A stretch of DNA of 64,000 nucleotides from Bacillota bacterium (GCA_023423045.1 JAFAGA010000019.1:1-64000); one strand, 5' to 3'. Shown: positions 43,724-52,783, counted from the stretch's first letter. Made by a program: numbers and translations. Notes: generated by a model from the sequence alone, not told the origin.

Positions 43724-44992
43724 ATGACAGTGGAATTAATCAGCGTAGGAACGGAATTGTTACTCGGTAATATTGTGAATACCAATGCGAATTATTTATC
43801 CCGTAAATGTGCGGAACTGGGATTTTCCCTATATTATCAGGTTACGGTCGGCGATAATGAGGGAAGGCTCTGCGAAAGTTTGAAAACCGCACTGGAGCGT
43901 TCGGATATTGTTATTTTAACCGGAGGGCTGGGACCGACCCAGGACGATATGACCAAGGAGGCGACGGCAAAGGTGCTGGGACTGGAGCTTATGATGGATG
44001 AAGCTTCCCGCCGGCATATTGAAGAGTATTTCCGTTTCCGCTATCAGAAGGAAGCCGGCGGGGCAGTCACGGAGAATAACTGGAAGCAGGCTTTAAAGAT
44101 CGAGGGCTCACAGGTGGTGGCCAACAGCAACGGAACAGCGCCGGGTTATATTGTGGAAACCGGAGAAAAGACGGTTATCCTGCTGCCGGGCCCTCCGGGA
44201 GAGCTGCTGCCCATGTTTGAGAATTCCATCTATCCGTACCTGCAGGCAAGGCAGAATAAAATATTCGTGTCCAGCATGGTAAAAATATGCGGTATCGGAG
44301 AAAGCAAGGCAGAGACGGAAATTTTAGACCTTATCGAAGCACAGACCAATCCGACCATCGCTCCTTATGCCAAAAACGGAGAGGTACATTTTCGAATTAC
44401 CGCTGCGGCGGACCATCCGGAGGAAGGGAAGAAGTTAATCTCTCCGGTGGTGAAGGAACTGTACCGCCGCTTTGGCAATCATATTTATACTACTCTGGAA
44501 GAAGAAACCCTGGAGGAGGTAGTAATTAAGCTGCTGAAATCAAAGAACTATACGGTAGCCACCGCAGAATCCTGTACCGGAGGAATGCTAACCGGAAGGC
44601 TGGTAAATGTTTCCGGTGTATCAGAAGTGTTAAAAGAAGGCTTTATTACTTATTCTAATGAAGCCAAGGCAAAATATCTTGGAGTCAGCGAAGAAACCCT
44701 GCGTATCCATGGAGCCGTCAGCGAACAGACGGCCAGGGAGATGGTTCTGGGGGCCGCCAGGGCCGCCGGGGCGGATGCGGCTATTGCAGTTACCGGAATT
44801 GCGGGTCCGGAGGGCGGGACTGCCGAGAAGCCGGTTGGCCTGGTCTACATCGCTTCCCTTGCGGGAGGAGAGGTGACAGTGAAGGAGTTAAGGCTGAAGG
44901 GCAACCGCCAGAAAATCCGGGAATCCAGTGTGATCAGTGCGCTGGACCTGCTGCGAAGGAGTCTGCTCCCCAGGGAGGAAATCATCGGGTAA
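43724..44992 (+). CDS. cinA: CinA-family protein (competence/damage-inducible; nicotinamide-nucleotide amidase)
   Basis: A 422-residue two-domain protein. The N-terminal MoaB-like domain shows ELISVGTELLLGNIVNTNA and LTGGLGPTQDDMTKE. The C-terminal CinA/PncC domain (about 255-415) with TAESCTGGMLTGRLVNVSGVS and TGIAGPEGGTAEKPVG deamidates nicotinamide mononucleotide. The ATG at 43724 has GGGAGGTT 7 bases upstream and starts where homologues start; the frame opens 123 bases earlier. In C. difficile rimO-pgsA-cinA leads directly into recA; here recA is 15 kb away. Confidence 0.94.
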   Translation: MTVELISVGTELLLGNIVNTNANYLSRKCAELGFSLYYQVTVGDNEGRLCESLKTALERSDIVILTGGLGPTQDDMTKEATAKVLGLELMMDEASRRHIEEYFRFRYQKEAGGAVTENNWKQALKIEGSQVVANSNGTAPGYIVETGEKTVILLPGPPGELLPMFENSIYPYLQARQNKIFVSSMVKICGIGESKAETEILDLIEAQTNPTIAPYAKNGEVHFRITAAADHPEEGKKLISPVVKELYRRFGNHIYTTLEEETLEEVVIKLLKSKNYTVATAESCTGGMLTGRLVNVSGVSEVLKEGFITYSNEAKAKYLGVSEETLRIHGAVSEQTAREMVLGAARAAGADAAIAVTGIAGPEGGTAEKPVGLVYIASLAGGEVTVKELRLKGNRQKIRESSVISALDLLRRSLLPREEIIG

Positions 44993-45206
44993 ATGCCTGG
45001 GTTTTGTTGGAAACAATGGGATTAATTGCTATGATTTTTTTATAAAATGTTCCATAATACCATAGAAATGACACAGTTATAGGCTATTGTAAAGACAATC
45101 AGAAACAAGTATATGCAAGTGTTTGAATTGATTCTGCAATACACTCACATGCAGAGGATACCTATGGAAATTGTGTTTGTACGGATTTGTGAAATCGGAG
45201 GTTATT

Positions 45207-45848
45207 ATGGAACGTATAAAGAGACTATTAATTTTGATGATAATGGCTGCGGGCTTGTTTCTCCTGTCCGGATGCAGTATATTCCACTTTGATTTCTTTG
45301 ATGAAAGCAAGGAAAACAATCCGGAGATTACCCTGGCTCCTACTGAAATGCCGGAGAATCCCGATCAGGATGAGTCAAAAGAGGTAACTCAAACCAATCA
45401 AGATCCCTTGGTAACACCTGGTTCGGAGGTTACTCCAACACCCGCCCAAATCAAGCCGACGGAGAATGTCGAGCTTACGATTTATACGGTGAATGTCAGC
45501 ACCGCGGAGCCGGAGAATGCAATCGCTTTAATACCGGCGGATATCGATATTACGCCTGAACTTATTGTTGATAAGGTGGTGGAGTCCATGGCGGACCGTT
45601 CTCTCGATGTAGGAATTGAGAGCGTTACCGCACGGGGAGATACAGTGATCGTAAGCTTCTATAAGAATAAGGCACCTCTCAGTGAGATAGGCTCCGGATA
45701 TGAAGTGGCGATTCTGGATGCCATAGCTCAAAGTCTGGTGGATAATCTGGAGAGCTATAAGAAGGTGATATATCGTGCGGAAGGCAAAGCTTATGCCAGC
45801 GGTCATATCGAATTAGAATTGGATGAGGTATATTTGGAGGACAAATAA
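45207..45848 (+). CDS. GerMN-domain lipoprotein
   Basis: A 213-residue lipoprotein. The signal peptide ends in lipobox LLSGC (cysteine near residue 22), followed by an acidic, proline- and threonine-rich linker (about 30-95) with repeated TP and TE pairs. The C-terminal domain (about 98-210), with IYTVN, ALIPADIDITPELIVDKVVESM and VIVSFYKN, resembles GerMN (sporulation/spore germination) domains. GGAGGTT lies 5 bases before the ATG at 45207. Role in sporulation is inferred from the family. Confidence 0.72.
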   Translation: MERIKRLLILMIMAAGLFLLSGCSIFHFDFFDESKENNPEITLAPTEMPENPDQDESKEVTQTNQDPLVTPGSEVTPTPAQIKPTENVELTIYTVNVSTAEPENAIALIPADIDITPELIVDKVVESMADRSLDVGIESVTARGDTVIVSFYKNKAPLSEIGSGYEVAILDAIAQSLVDNLESYKKVIYRAEGKAYASGHIELELDEVYLEDK

Positions 45849-45864
45849 ACAGGTCCTGTTTCAT

Positions 45865-45906
45865 TAGGTAATTGCGATACGATAATTTGTATTCGACAAT
45901 TACCTA
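45865..45906. repeat. Long inverted repeat after the GerMN lipoprotein gene
   Basis: Arms TAGGTAATTG-CGA-TAC (45865-45880) and its near-perfect complement (45889-45906) around an 8-base loop. No T run follows, so it is either a weak terminator or another structural element. Confidence 0.55.
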
Positions 45907-46045
45907 ATATTATGTTATCTTTTATAATATGATTGAAGCGTCAAATAAAGTGCCATTCGCTTTGGATGCTGTTTGATTGCATTCCAGGTGCTGAGCGGTG
46001 AAAGATCTCACAAATATTAGAATAGCAAGGGTATGGAGCAAAGTT

Positions 46046-47278
46046 ATGGGTAAGATATATGTAGTAGGTGGCGGAGCTGCCGGGATGCTGGCTGCAATCG
46101 CGGCAGCGCGCAGAGGGCATGAGGTGATACTGCTGGAAAAGAATGAAAAGCTTGGCAAAAAGCTGTATATTACCGGAAAGGGAAGATGCAACCTTACCAA
46201 TGCCTGCGATCGGGACGAGTTCTTTGAACAGGTGGTTACCAATCCGAAGTTTCTGTTCAAAGCCTACCATACCTTCAGTAATTATGATACCATGGATTTC
46301 TTTGAGCAGTTGGGCCTGCCCCTTAAGGTGGAACGCGGAAACCGGGTGTTTCCGGAATCCGATAAATCAAATGATGTGATTACCGCATTAAAGAAGGAGC
46401 TGGAACGCCAATCGGTGACCGTAAGATACCACAGCGAGGTAACACAGATACTGACCAGGGATGGCAGTTTCTCCGGCCTTAATCTAAAGAATTCGAAGGA
46501 AGCCTTTCCGGGAGATGCCGTGATTATAGCAACCGGGGGCTTATCCTATCCTACCACCGGATCCACCGGAGACGGGTATCGCTTTGCCAGAGAGATGGGG
46601 CATACCGTTACGCCGTTGTATCCCTCCCTGGTTCCTCTGCACACAAGGGAGGATTATGTGAAGGAATTGATGGGTCTTTCCCTGAAGAATGTGGAGGTCA
46701 GCATAACCAGCGGTACCAGGCAGGTTTACCGGGATTTCGGAGAGCTGCTGTTCACCCACTTCGGAGTGAGCGGACCGGTGATCTTAAGCGCCAGCAGCTA
46801 TCTCATTCCCTATCTGCAGAACAAGGAGCCGGTCACTCTGAGCATCGATTTGAAACCGGCACTTACGCCGGAGCAGCTGGACGCCCGAATCTTACGGGAT
46901 TTTGAGGAATTTAAAAACAAACAATTTAAGAATTCCTTGGACCGCCTATTGCCAAATAAACTAATAGATGTTATTATTCGTCTAAGCCCAATTGATTCGG
47001 AAAAGAAAGTAAATTCCATTACAAGAGAAGAAAGACTTGCCCTGGTGGAGCTGTTGAAGCATTTCCCACTTCATATTACAAGGCTTAGCGATTACAATCA
47101 GGCTGTCATCACCAAGGGCGGCATTCAGGTGAAAGAGGTCAATCCTTCCACTATGGAATCAAAGCTGGTGAAACATGTATATTTTGCGGGGGAAGTCCTT
47201 GATTTGGATGCCCTGACCGGAGGCTATAACTTACAGGTAGCCTGGTCAACAGCCTATCTTGCCGGACAATCGGTATAG
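46046..47278 (+). CDS. HI0933-type FAD-dependent oxidoreductase
   Basis: A 410-residue flavoprotein of the HI0933/YhiN family (BaiN-like). The N terminus carries the Rossmann FAD motif VVGGGAAGMLAAIAAARRG, followed by KKLYITGKGRCNLTNA and VFPESDKS. The C terminus has the second nucleotide segment HVYFAGEVLDLDALTGGYNLQVAWSTA. The reaction is not settled for most members; some act on bile acid intermediates. The ATG at 46046 is where homologues start and has GGAG 7 bases upstream; a GTG 48 bases earlier is possible. The order with cmk and ispH-rpsA is a common clostridial cluster. Confidence 0.88.
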   Translation: MGKIYVVGGGAAGMLAAIAAARRGHEVILLEKNEKLGKKLYITGKGRCNLTNACDRDEFFEQVVTNPKFLFKAYHTFSNYDTMDFFEQLGLPLKVERGNRVFPESDKSNDVITALKKELERQSVTVRYHSEVTQILTRDGSFSGLNLKNSKEAFPGDAVIIATGGLSYPTTGSTGDGYRFAREMGHTVTPLYPSLVPLHTREDYVKELMGLSLKNVEVSITSGTRQVYRDFGELLFTHFGVSGPVILSASSYLIPYLQNKEPVTLSIDLKPALTPEQLDARILRDFEEFKNKQFKNSLDRLLPNKLIDVIIRLSPIDSEKKVNSITREERLALVELLKHFPLHITRLSDYNQAVITKGGIQVKEVNPSTMESKLVKHVYFAGEVLDLDALTGGYNLQVAWSTAYLAGQSV

Positions 47279-47368
47279 GCCTCACAGCATGATATACATT
47301 TTCATATATCATTCGAAGATGCGGAAAGCCCCAGATTCGAATATTAGAAACTCGGAGGTAAAATTGCT

Positions 47369-48040
47369 TTGAAAAATTTTAATCTTGCAATTGACGGACC
47401 GGCCGGAGCCGGTAAAAGCACCATAGCCAAACGCCTGGCAAAGGAGCTGAATTTTATCTATGTGGATACCGGAGCGATGTATCGTGCTATGGCTTTATAT
47501 TTTCTTAGAAATGGCATCGAGGCATCGGACAGGGAACGCATCGAGGCCGCCTGTAAGGACGTGGATATCACCATGGAATATAAGGACGGCGAGCAATTTG
47601 TTATTTTGAACGGGGAGAAGGTTAATGATTTTATTCGTACGGAGGAAGTCGGCAATATGGCAAGCGCTTCTTCTGTATATAAGTCGGTTCGGCTAAAGTT
47701 GGTGGAACTGCAGCAAAATCTGGCGAAGAAGGAAAATGTTGTTATGGACGGCAGAGATATCGGAACTTATGTGCTGCCGGACGCTGATTTGAAGATATAC
47801 CTGACCGCCGGAACAAAGGAACGAGCCAGAAGAAGATGGACTGAACTGAAGGAAAAAGGCCAGTCCGCAGATATGGACGTAATAGAACAGGATATCATTG
47901 ACCGTGATCATCGGGATATGACCAGGGAAATGGCTCCCTTAAGACAGGCAGAGGATGCCGTGCTTTTGGATTCCTCCCAGCTGTCAGTCGATGAGGTGGT
48001 TGAGCGTATTTTAGAGCTTTATCGCAGAAAGCTTGAATAG
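47369..48040 (+). CDS. cmk: Cytidylate kinase
   Basis: Cmk phosphorylates CMP and dCMP with ATP. The 223-residue protein has the P-loop IDGPAGAGKSTIAKRLA, VDTGAMYRAMAL, VVMDGRDIGTYVLPDADLKIYL and the RRRWTELKEKG lid region. It begins with TTG, with GGAGGT 9 bases upstream. ispH-rpsA starts 29 bases after its stop and probably shares the transcript. Confidence 0.95.
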   Translation: MKNFNLAIDGPAGAGKSTIAKRLAKELNFIYVDTGAMYRAMALYFLRNGIEASDRERIEAACKDVDITMEYKDGEQFVILNGEKVNDFIRTEEVGNMASASSVYKSVRLKLVELQQNLAKKENVVMDGRDIGTYVLPDADLKIYLTAGTKERARRRWTELKEKGQSADMDVIEQDIIDRDHRDMTREMAPLRQAEDAVLLDSSQLSVDEVVERILELYRRKLE

Positions 48041-48069
48041 GCCTGGATGAAGGAAAGAAGGTTAACTGA

Positions 48070-50043
48070 TTGAAGATTACAATGGCAAACAGCGCAGGAT
48101 TCTGCTTTGGCGTGAAGCGTGCTGTGGATTTGGTATATCAGGAAATTCAGAACGGCCAGCGGGTTTATAACTTTGGGCCGATTATCCATAATGAAGAGGT
48201 TGTAGCTGATTTAAATAAAAAAGGGGTACAGGTTGTTGAAGATCCGGAAGAATTAAAATCACTGCCGGCGGGTACAATAATCATACGTTCCCACGGTGTT
48301 TCCGAAGCGGTACAAAAAGAGCTTTCTTCCTATGGACATAAAGTAATCGATGCCACCTGTCCTTATGTCAAAAAAATACATAAGGCCGTTAGAAAAAAGA
48401 GTGAAGAAGGATATCATATTATCATTATCGGTAACCGGCTTCATCCTGAGGTGCAGGGAATTATCGGTTGGTGCGAAAGCACTCCGGACATCCCGGAGCC
48501 TCACGGCTATACCGGATATACCGTACTGGAGAATGAAGAGGAAGCGGGAAGCTTCCATATTTCCGGGGTTCAGAGAATATGCATCGTGTCGCAGACGACA
48601 TTTAATTACAAGAAATTTCAAGATTTAGTTGAAATTATATCAAAAAAGGGTTATGATATATTTGTTTTAAATACGATTTGCAATGCCACAGAGGAACGGC
48701 AGACGGAAAGCTTGCAGCTGGCAAGGCAGTCGGATGCGATGGTTGTGATTGGCGGAAAGCATAGCTCGAACACGAGAAAGCTTTATGAGATTTGCAAAAA
48801 TGAATGTGAAAATACTTACTATATACAGAAGCTTGATGACCTGGATTTAAATTTATTTAAATCTTATCGAAACGTAGGTATTACAGCAGGGGCTTCGACC
48901 CCAAACAATATTATCAAGGAGGTTCATACCGCTATGTCAGAAAAAAGTTTCGAACAATTATTAGAAGAAGAGAAGGTAGTGAAAATAAGCAACGGTGATG
49001 TTGTAGAAGGAATTGTCTTGGGTGTGAAAGAAGATGAGATCATCTTAAATATAGGCTACAAGTCGGAAGGTATCATTACAAGAAATGAATACACCAATAC
49101 ACCTAATCTTGACTTAAGAACCGTTGTAACGGTAGGCGATGTAATGCAGGCGAAGATTCTTAAAGTGAATGACGGTGAAGGACAGGTTGCCTTAACCTAT
49201 AAGAGACTGGCTGCTGAGAAGGGCAATAAGAGATTGGAAGAGGCCTTTGAGAATCATGAGGTATTGACAGCTAAGGTTGCTGCCGTATTAAACGGAGGCT
49301 TAAGCGTAGTTATCGATGAAGCAAGAGTATTTATTCCTGCCAGCCTGATTTCTGATTCTTATGAGAAGGATCTTGCCAAGTATGCAGGAGAGACCATTGA
49401 TTTCGTTATCACCGAGTTCAATCCGAAGAAGAGAAGAATTATCGGTGACCGCAAGCAGCTGATCGTTGCCAAGAAGGAAAGCTTAAAGAAGGATTTATTT
49501 GAGAAAATCAAGGTTGGCGACACTGTGGAAGGTACTGTTAAGAATATCACGGACTTTGGCGCGTTCATTGACCTGGGCGGAGCAGACGGCCTCCTTCATA
49601 TCTCAGAGATGAGCTGGGGACGTGTGGAGAATCCGAAGAAGGTATTCAAGGTTGGCGACAGCGTGAAGGCATTTATTAAGGATATTCAGGGTGAGAAGAT
49701 TGCCCTCAGCTTAAAGTTTGAAGGCGAGAATCCCTGGATCAGCGCCGAGACAAAGTATGCCGTAGGCAATGTTGTCAGCGGAGTGGTAGCACGTATGACT
49801 GATTTTGGTGCTTTCATCGAGCTGGAGCCCGGTATTGATGCTTTATTGCATGTATCCCAGATTTCCAGAGAGCATGTTGAGAAGCCTGCAGATGCATTGA
49901 AGATCGGCCAGGAAATCACTGCCAGAGTAGTGGAATTCAATAAGGAAGATAAGAAAATCAGCTTAAGCGTAAAAGCCCTGGAAGCTCCCGAGAAGGAAGA
50001 GGAAGCGCCGGTAGAGGCAGAGTTTGAAACAGAAGCAGAATAA
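48070..50043 (+). CDS. ispH: IspH-S1 fusion: HMBPP reductase joined to ribosomal protein S1-like repeats
   Basis: A 657-residue fusion common in clostridia. Residues 1-285 are IspH (LytB), the last enzyme of the MEP isoprenoid route; the cluster cysteines Cys12, Cys97 and Cys204 are all present. Residues about 300-640 hold four S1 RNA-binding repeats, the last two best conserved (VKNITDFGAFIDLGG, VARMTDFGAFIELEP). The tail is acidic. The start is TTG with AAGAAGG 8 bases upstream. At the junction, AAGGAGG precedes an internal in-frame ATG (Met289), so the S1 part might also be made alone. It follows cmk directly. Confidence 0.95.
   Translation: MKITMANSAGFCFGVKRAVDLVYQEIQNGQRVYNFGPIIHNEEVVADLNKKGVQVVEDPEELKSLPAGTIIIRSHGVSEAVQKELSSYGHKVIDATCPYVKKIHKAVRKKSEEGYHIIIIGNRLHPEVQGIIGWCESTPDIPEPHGYTGYTVLENEEEAGSFHISGVQRICIVSQTTFNYKKFQDLVEIISKKGYDIFVLNTICNATEERQTESLQLARQSDAMVVIGGKHSSNTRKLYEICKNECENTYYIQKLDDLDLNLFKSYRNVGITAGASTPNNIIKEVHTAMSEKSFEQLLEEEKVVKISNGDVVEGIVLGVKEDEIILNIGYKSEGIITRNEYTNTPNLDLRTVVTVGDVMQAKILKVNDGEGQVALTYKRLAAEKGNKRLEEAFENHEVLTAKVAAVLNGGLSVVIDEARVFIPASLISDSYEKDLAKYAGETIDFVITEFNPKKRRIIGDRKQLIVAKKESLKKDLFEKIKVGDTVEGTVKNITDFGAFIDLGGADGLLHISEMSWGRVENPKKVFKVGDSVKAFIKDIQGEKIALSLKFEGENPWISAETKYAVGNVVSGVVARMTDFGAFIELEPGIDALLHVSQISREHVEKPADALKIGQEITARVVEFNKEDKKISLSVKALEAPEKEEEAPVEAEFETEAE
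48916..48936 (+). promoter_or_regulatory. Internal ribosome-binding site and start within ispH-rpsA
   Basis: A perfect AAGGAGG (48916-48922) lies 11 bases before an in-frame ATG (48934-48936), exactly at the IspH/S1 junction. Initiation here would give a free S1-like protein of 369 residues. The spacing is slightly long. Confidence 0.4.
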
Positions 50044-50086
50044 ATAACGCCGGCATCAATAAATGCCAAAGATATCATACCATTGG

Positions 50087-50134
50087 AAAAAGTCCAACAT
50101 GAATTCAAATAGAAATTGATGTTGAACTTTTTTC
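50087..50134 (+). terminator. Terminator after ispH-rpsA
   Basis: Arms AAAAAGTCCAACAT (50087-50100) and ATGTTGAACTTTTT (50119-50132) with one mismatch, ending in a T run. Confidence 0.8.
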
Positions 50135-50181
50135 AGGTTAAGGATAAATATTATTACAACAGATGATGAAGGAGATTTGTC

Positions 50182-50961
50182 TTGCAGGGCAGTTATGAAA
50201 CTTTTAAGCAGTCTATTTATGAAATGACAAAGATTGATCTGAACTCCTATAAGGAACGTCAGATGAAGCGGCGTATCGAGGCTTTAATTACAAAGCATGG
50301 AATTACATCCTTCGGCGATTATATTGTTAAGCTCAAGGCAGATAAAACAGCCTACGACGAGTTCATTAATTACATTACAATCAATGTATCTGAATTCTTT
50401 CGTAACCCGGAGCAGTGGGTTTTGCTTGAGAAGGAGGTATTCCCCTATCTTTTGGAACGTTTCGGCAGGGAGCTGAAAATATGGAGCGCCGCATGCTCCA
50501 CCGGGGATGAACCCTATTCCCTGGTAATGCAATTATCAAAATTTATTCCGCTTAACAAGATCAGGATCGTAGCAACGGATATTGATAAGACGGTCATGGC
50601 AAAAGCCCAGATGGGACTGTATCATGTGAAGAGCCTGAAGGGTGTGCCGGAGGAGTTTCTGAACAAGTATTTTACGATGATTAATGACCGGACCTATCAG
50701 ATATCCGATCAGATTAAGGCCTGCGTGGAGTTTAAGCAGCATGATCTTTTAAAGGATTCTTATCCGGCAAATTGTGACCTGATTGTATGTCGTAATGTTT
50801 TAATTTATTTTACGGATGAGGCCAAAAATAAAATCTATTCGGATTTTCATAAAGCATTGAAGAAGGACGGGCTTTTATTTGTGGGAAGCACGGAGCAGAT
50901 TATTCAGGCGCAGCAGATCGGCTTTCATAATTACAAATCCTTTTTCTACAAAAAGTCATAA
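50182..50961 (+). CDS. cheR: Chemotaxis protein methyltransferase CheR
   Basis: CheR methylates glutamates on chemoreceptors using AdoMet. The 259-residue protein has the N-terminal helical CheR domain (about 1-70) and the methyltransferase domain with NVSEFFRNPEQW, WSAACSTGDEPYSL (AdoMet binding) and CRNVLIYF. It uses a TTG start with AAGGAG 7 bases upstream. No other chemotaxis gene is nearby; it stands alone between terminators. Confidence 0.92.
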   Translation: MQGSYETFKQSIYEMTKIDLNSYKERQMKRRIEALITKHGITSFGDYIVKLKADKTAYDEFINYITINVSEFFRNPEQWVLLEKEVFPYLLERFGRELKIWSAACSTGDEPYSLVMQLSKFIPLNKIRIVATDIDKTVMAKAQMGLYHVKSLKGVPEEFLNKYFTMINDRTYQISDQIKACVEFKQHDLLKDSYPANCDLIVCRNVLIYFTDEAKNKIYSDFHKALKKDGLLFVGSTEQIIQAQQIGFHNYKSFFYKKS

Positions 50962-51029
50962 GTACATCTTCCCTTTAGAAACATCCCGGGCGACCCGTCG
51001 CTTGTCATTTGTCTTATGTTAATCGTTAC

Positions 51030-51060
51030 GGACCCCCGCCTGACGGCAGGGGTTCTTTTC
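51030..51060 (+). terminator. Terminator of cheR
   Basis: GC-rich hairpin CCCGCC / GGC-GGGG with loop TGAC followed by TTCTTTT. It lies about 70 bases after the stop. Confidence 0.7.
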
Positions 51061-51092
51061 ATATCATGGGAAAGTACGCCCATGATATGAAA
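51057..51092. repeat. Perfect 14-base inverted repeat
   Basis: Arms 51057-51070 and 51079-51092 (TTTCATATCATGGG and its exact complement) flank an 8-base loop. It overlaps the end of the cheR terminator. It is unusually long and perfect for an intergenic repeat. Confidence 0.65.
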
Positions 51093-51242
51093 GCATATGC
51101 TTGAACTCACGTGCAGGATGCGCACCGCGGAGAGGGATTTTATTGCTACGCAATCTGCATAGGCGCGAAGAGCCAGCAAGCTGACTCTTTGTTCCTACGA
51201 TACGGTAGGCCGAATGGCTACAATTATTTCTAAAAAATGTGG
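51093..51242. other. Intergenic region between cheR and plsX
   Basis: No gene seen. It contains the string GTGCAGGATGC (51111-51121), shared with 2119-2129, and a small hairpin at 51168-51189 with arms AAGAGCCAGC and GCTGACTCTT around AA, followed by TGTTCC, similar to the hairpins at 183-210 and 12071-12090. Confidence 0.5.
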
Positions 51243-51271
51243 TTGATTTTTAGTATGATATCGAGTATATT
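51243..51271 (+). promoter_or_regulatory. Promoter of the plsX-acpP transcript
   Basis: -35 TTGATT (51243-51248), a 17-base spacer and -10 TATATT (51266-51271), leaving a leader of about 185 bases. The leader holds a 43-codon frame from 51359 with GGAG upstream, overlapping the plsX start; it may be a leader peptide or chance. Confidence 0.55.
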
Positions 51272-51461
51272 GTTTTATAGATTAGCTTACGGTTACAAAT
51301 GCAATGATTGAAACTTTTCCTGTTTGCCGGGAGAAAGGATATTGCATCAGGAGATATCATGTACAGTAAGATGATAAGACTAACAGTACAGGGTAAAGAA
51401 TATTTTGCTAGGAAGCGGAATAGGTTTCAGTTTTCTTTAATCCTGTTGAATGGGAGGAACG

Positions 51462-52472
51462 ATGCAGAATATGATTACGGTAGCAGTTGATGCAATGGGT
51501 GGCGATAACGCACCGGGAGAGATCATAAAAGGAGCAGTACTCGCGGTTCAGGATAAGAAGGATATCAAGGTGGTATTAACCGGAGATGAGGATGTCATTC
51601 GTAAGGAGCTTGACGGGTATGATTATGATAAGGACCGCATTCAGGTCGTACATGCACCGGAAATCATCACAAATTCTGAGGCGCCCGTTATGGCGATTCG
51701 CCGTAAGAAGAATTCCTCAATCGTTGTCGCATTCCATTTAGTCAAGGAAAAGCAGGCAGATGCCTTTGTCTCTGCCGGAAGCACCGGCGCAGTTTTGGCC
51801 GGAGGCCAGCTGATCGTGGGACGCATTCCCGGAGTAGAGCGACCTCCGCTGGCTCCTCTGATTCCGACGATGAACGGAGTCTCCCTGTTGATTGACTGTG
51901 GAGCGAACGTGGATGCAAGGTCATCCCACCTGGTGCAATTCGCAAGAATGGGTTCCATATACATGGAGAATGTAGTGGGAATAAAGAACCCAAGAGTGGC
52001 AATTGTGAACATTGGTGCAGAAGAGGAAAAGGGAAACCAGTTAGTGAAGGAGACATTCCCTTTATTAAAGAACTGTAAGGACATTAACTTTATAGGCAGT
52101 ATAGAAGCCCGGGAGATTCCTAACGGCGGAGCCGATGTAATTGTATGTGAGGCCTTTGTCGGTAATGTAATCCTCAAATTATACGAGGGACTTGGAACCG
52201 CGCTTGTTAAGAAAATCAAAACGGGTCTTATGAGTACGACAAAGAGTAAGATAGGTGCCCTGTTATGCAAGCCTGCATTAAAGGAAACCCTAAAAACATT
52301 TGATGCTTCAAAGTACGGCGGAGCCCCTCTGCTTGGCCTAAACGGACTTGTGGTTAAAACCCATGGCAATGCAAAAAGTGCGGAGGTACGCAATTCTATT
52401 CTGCAATGTGTAACCTTTACCGAACAGGGAATTAACGAGAAAATCAAAATGAATCTCAGCAATAACGAATAA
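51462..52472 (+). CDS. plsX: Phosphate acyltransferase PlsX
   Basis: PlsX makes acyl-phosphate from acyl-ACP for phospholipid synthesis by PlsY. The 336-residue protein opens with VAVDAMGGDNAPGEI and contains SAGSTGAVLAGG, LIDCGANVD and NIGAEEEKGN. GGGAGGA lies 3-4 bases before the ATG at 51462; an ATG three codons later is the alternative. acpP follows after 23 bases, the classic lipid pair. The rpmF gene often found upstream is absent here. Confidence 0.95.
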   Translation: MQNMITVAVDAMGGDNAPGEIIKGAVLAVQDKKDIKVVLTGDEDVIRKELDGYDYDKDRIQVVHAPEIITNSEAPVMAIRRKKNSSIVVAFHLVKEKQADAFVSAGSTGAVLAGGQLIVGRIPGVERPPLAPLIPTMNGVSLLIDCGANVDARSSHLVQFARMGSIYMENVVGIKNPRVAIVNIGAEEEKGNQLVKETFPLLKNCKDINFIGSIEAREIPNGGADVIVCEAFVGNVILKLYEGLGTALVKKIKTGLMSTTKSKIGALLCKPALKETLKTFDASKYGGAPLLGLNGLVVKTHGNAKSAEVRNSILQCVTFTEQGINEKIKMNLSNNE

Positions 52473-52495
52473 ATTGTAAAAGAAGGGTGAATATT

Positions 52496-52726
52496 ATGGA
52501 ATTTGAAAAATTACAAAAAATTATTAGCGAAGTATTAAACGTAGACGAAGATGAGATTACCATGGAGACAACATTTATCGATGACTTGGGTGCGGACTCC
52601 CTGGATGTATTCCAGATTATCATGGGAATTGAAGAAGAATTCGATATTGAAATCGCGAATGAAGAAGCAGAGAACATTGTGACGGTAGCGGATGCGATTG
52701 AGCAGATAAAGAATGCATTGAACTAA
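52496..52726 (+). CDS. acpP: Acyl carrier protein
   Basis: Carries growing fatty acids on a phosphopantetheine arm. The 76-residue acidic protein has the DSL attachment site with Ser35 in GADSLDVFQIIMGIEEEF. GAAGGG precedes the ATG at 52496; a GTG three codons earlier is possible. It is co-transcribed with plsX and followed by a terminator. Confidence 0.96.
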   Translation: MEFEKLQKIISEVLNVDEDEITMETTFIDDLGADSLDVFQIIMGIEEEFDIEIANEEAENIVTVADAIEQIKNALN

Positions 52727-52767
52727 TTACGGCAAGCATATGCGTATTTTACATGTGTTGTGAGTGT

Positions 52768-52783
52768 CGGCTCATCAGAGCCG
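52768..52783 (+). other. Short GC-rich hairpin after acpP
   Basis: CGGCTC / GAGCCG with a 4-base loop, without a T run after it. It precedes the main terminator by about 85 bases. Confidence 0.35.

Noticed and set aside
51308..51490. 60-codon frame before plsX
   Set aside because: Overlaps plsX in another frame. Only a shorter internal frame from 51359 has a possible ribosome-binding site, and it is noted as a leader-peptide possibility only.
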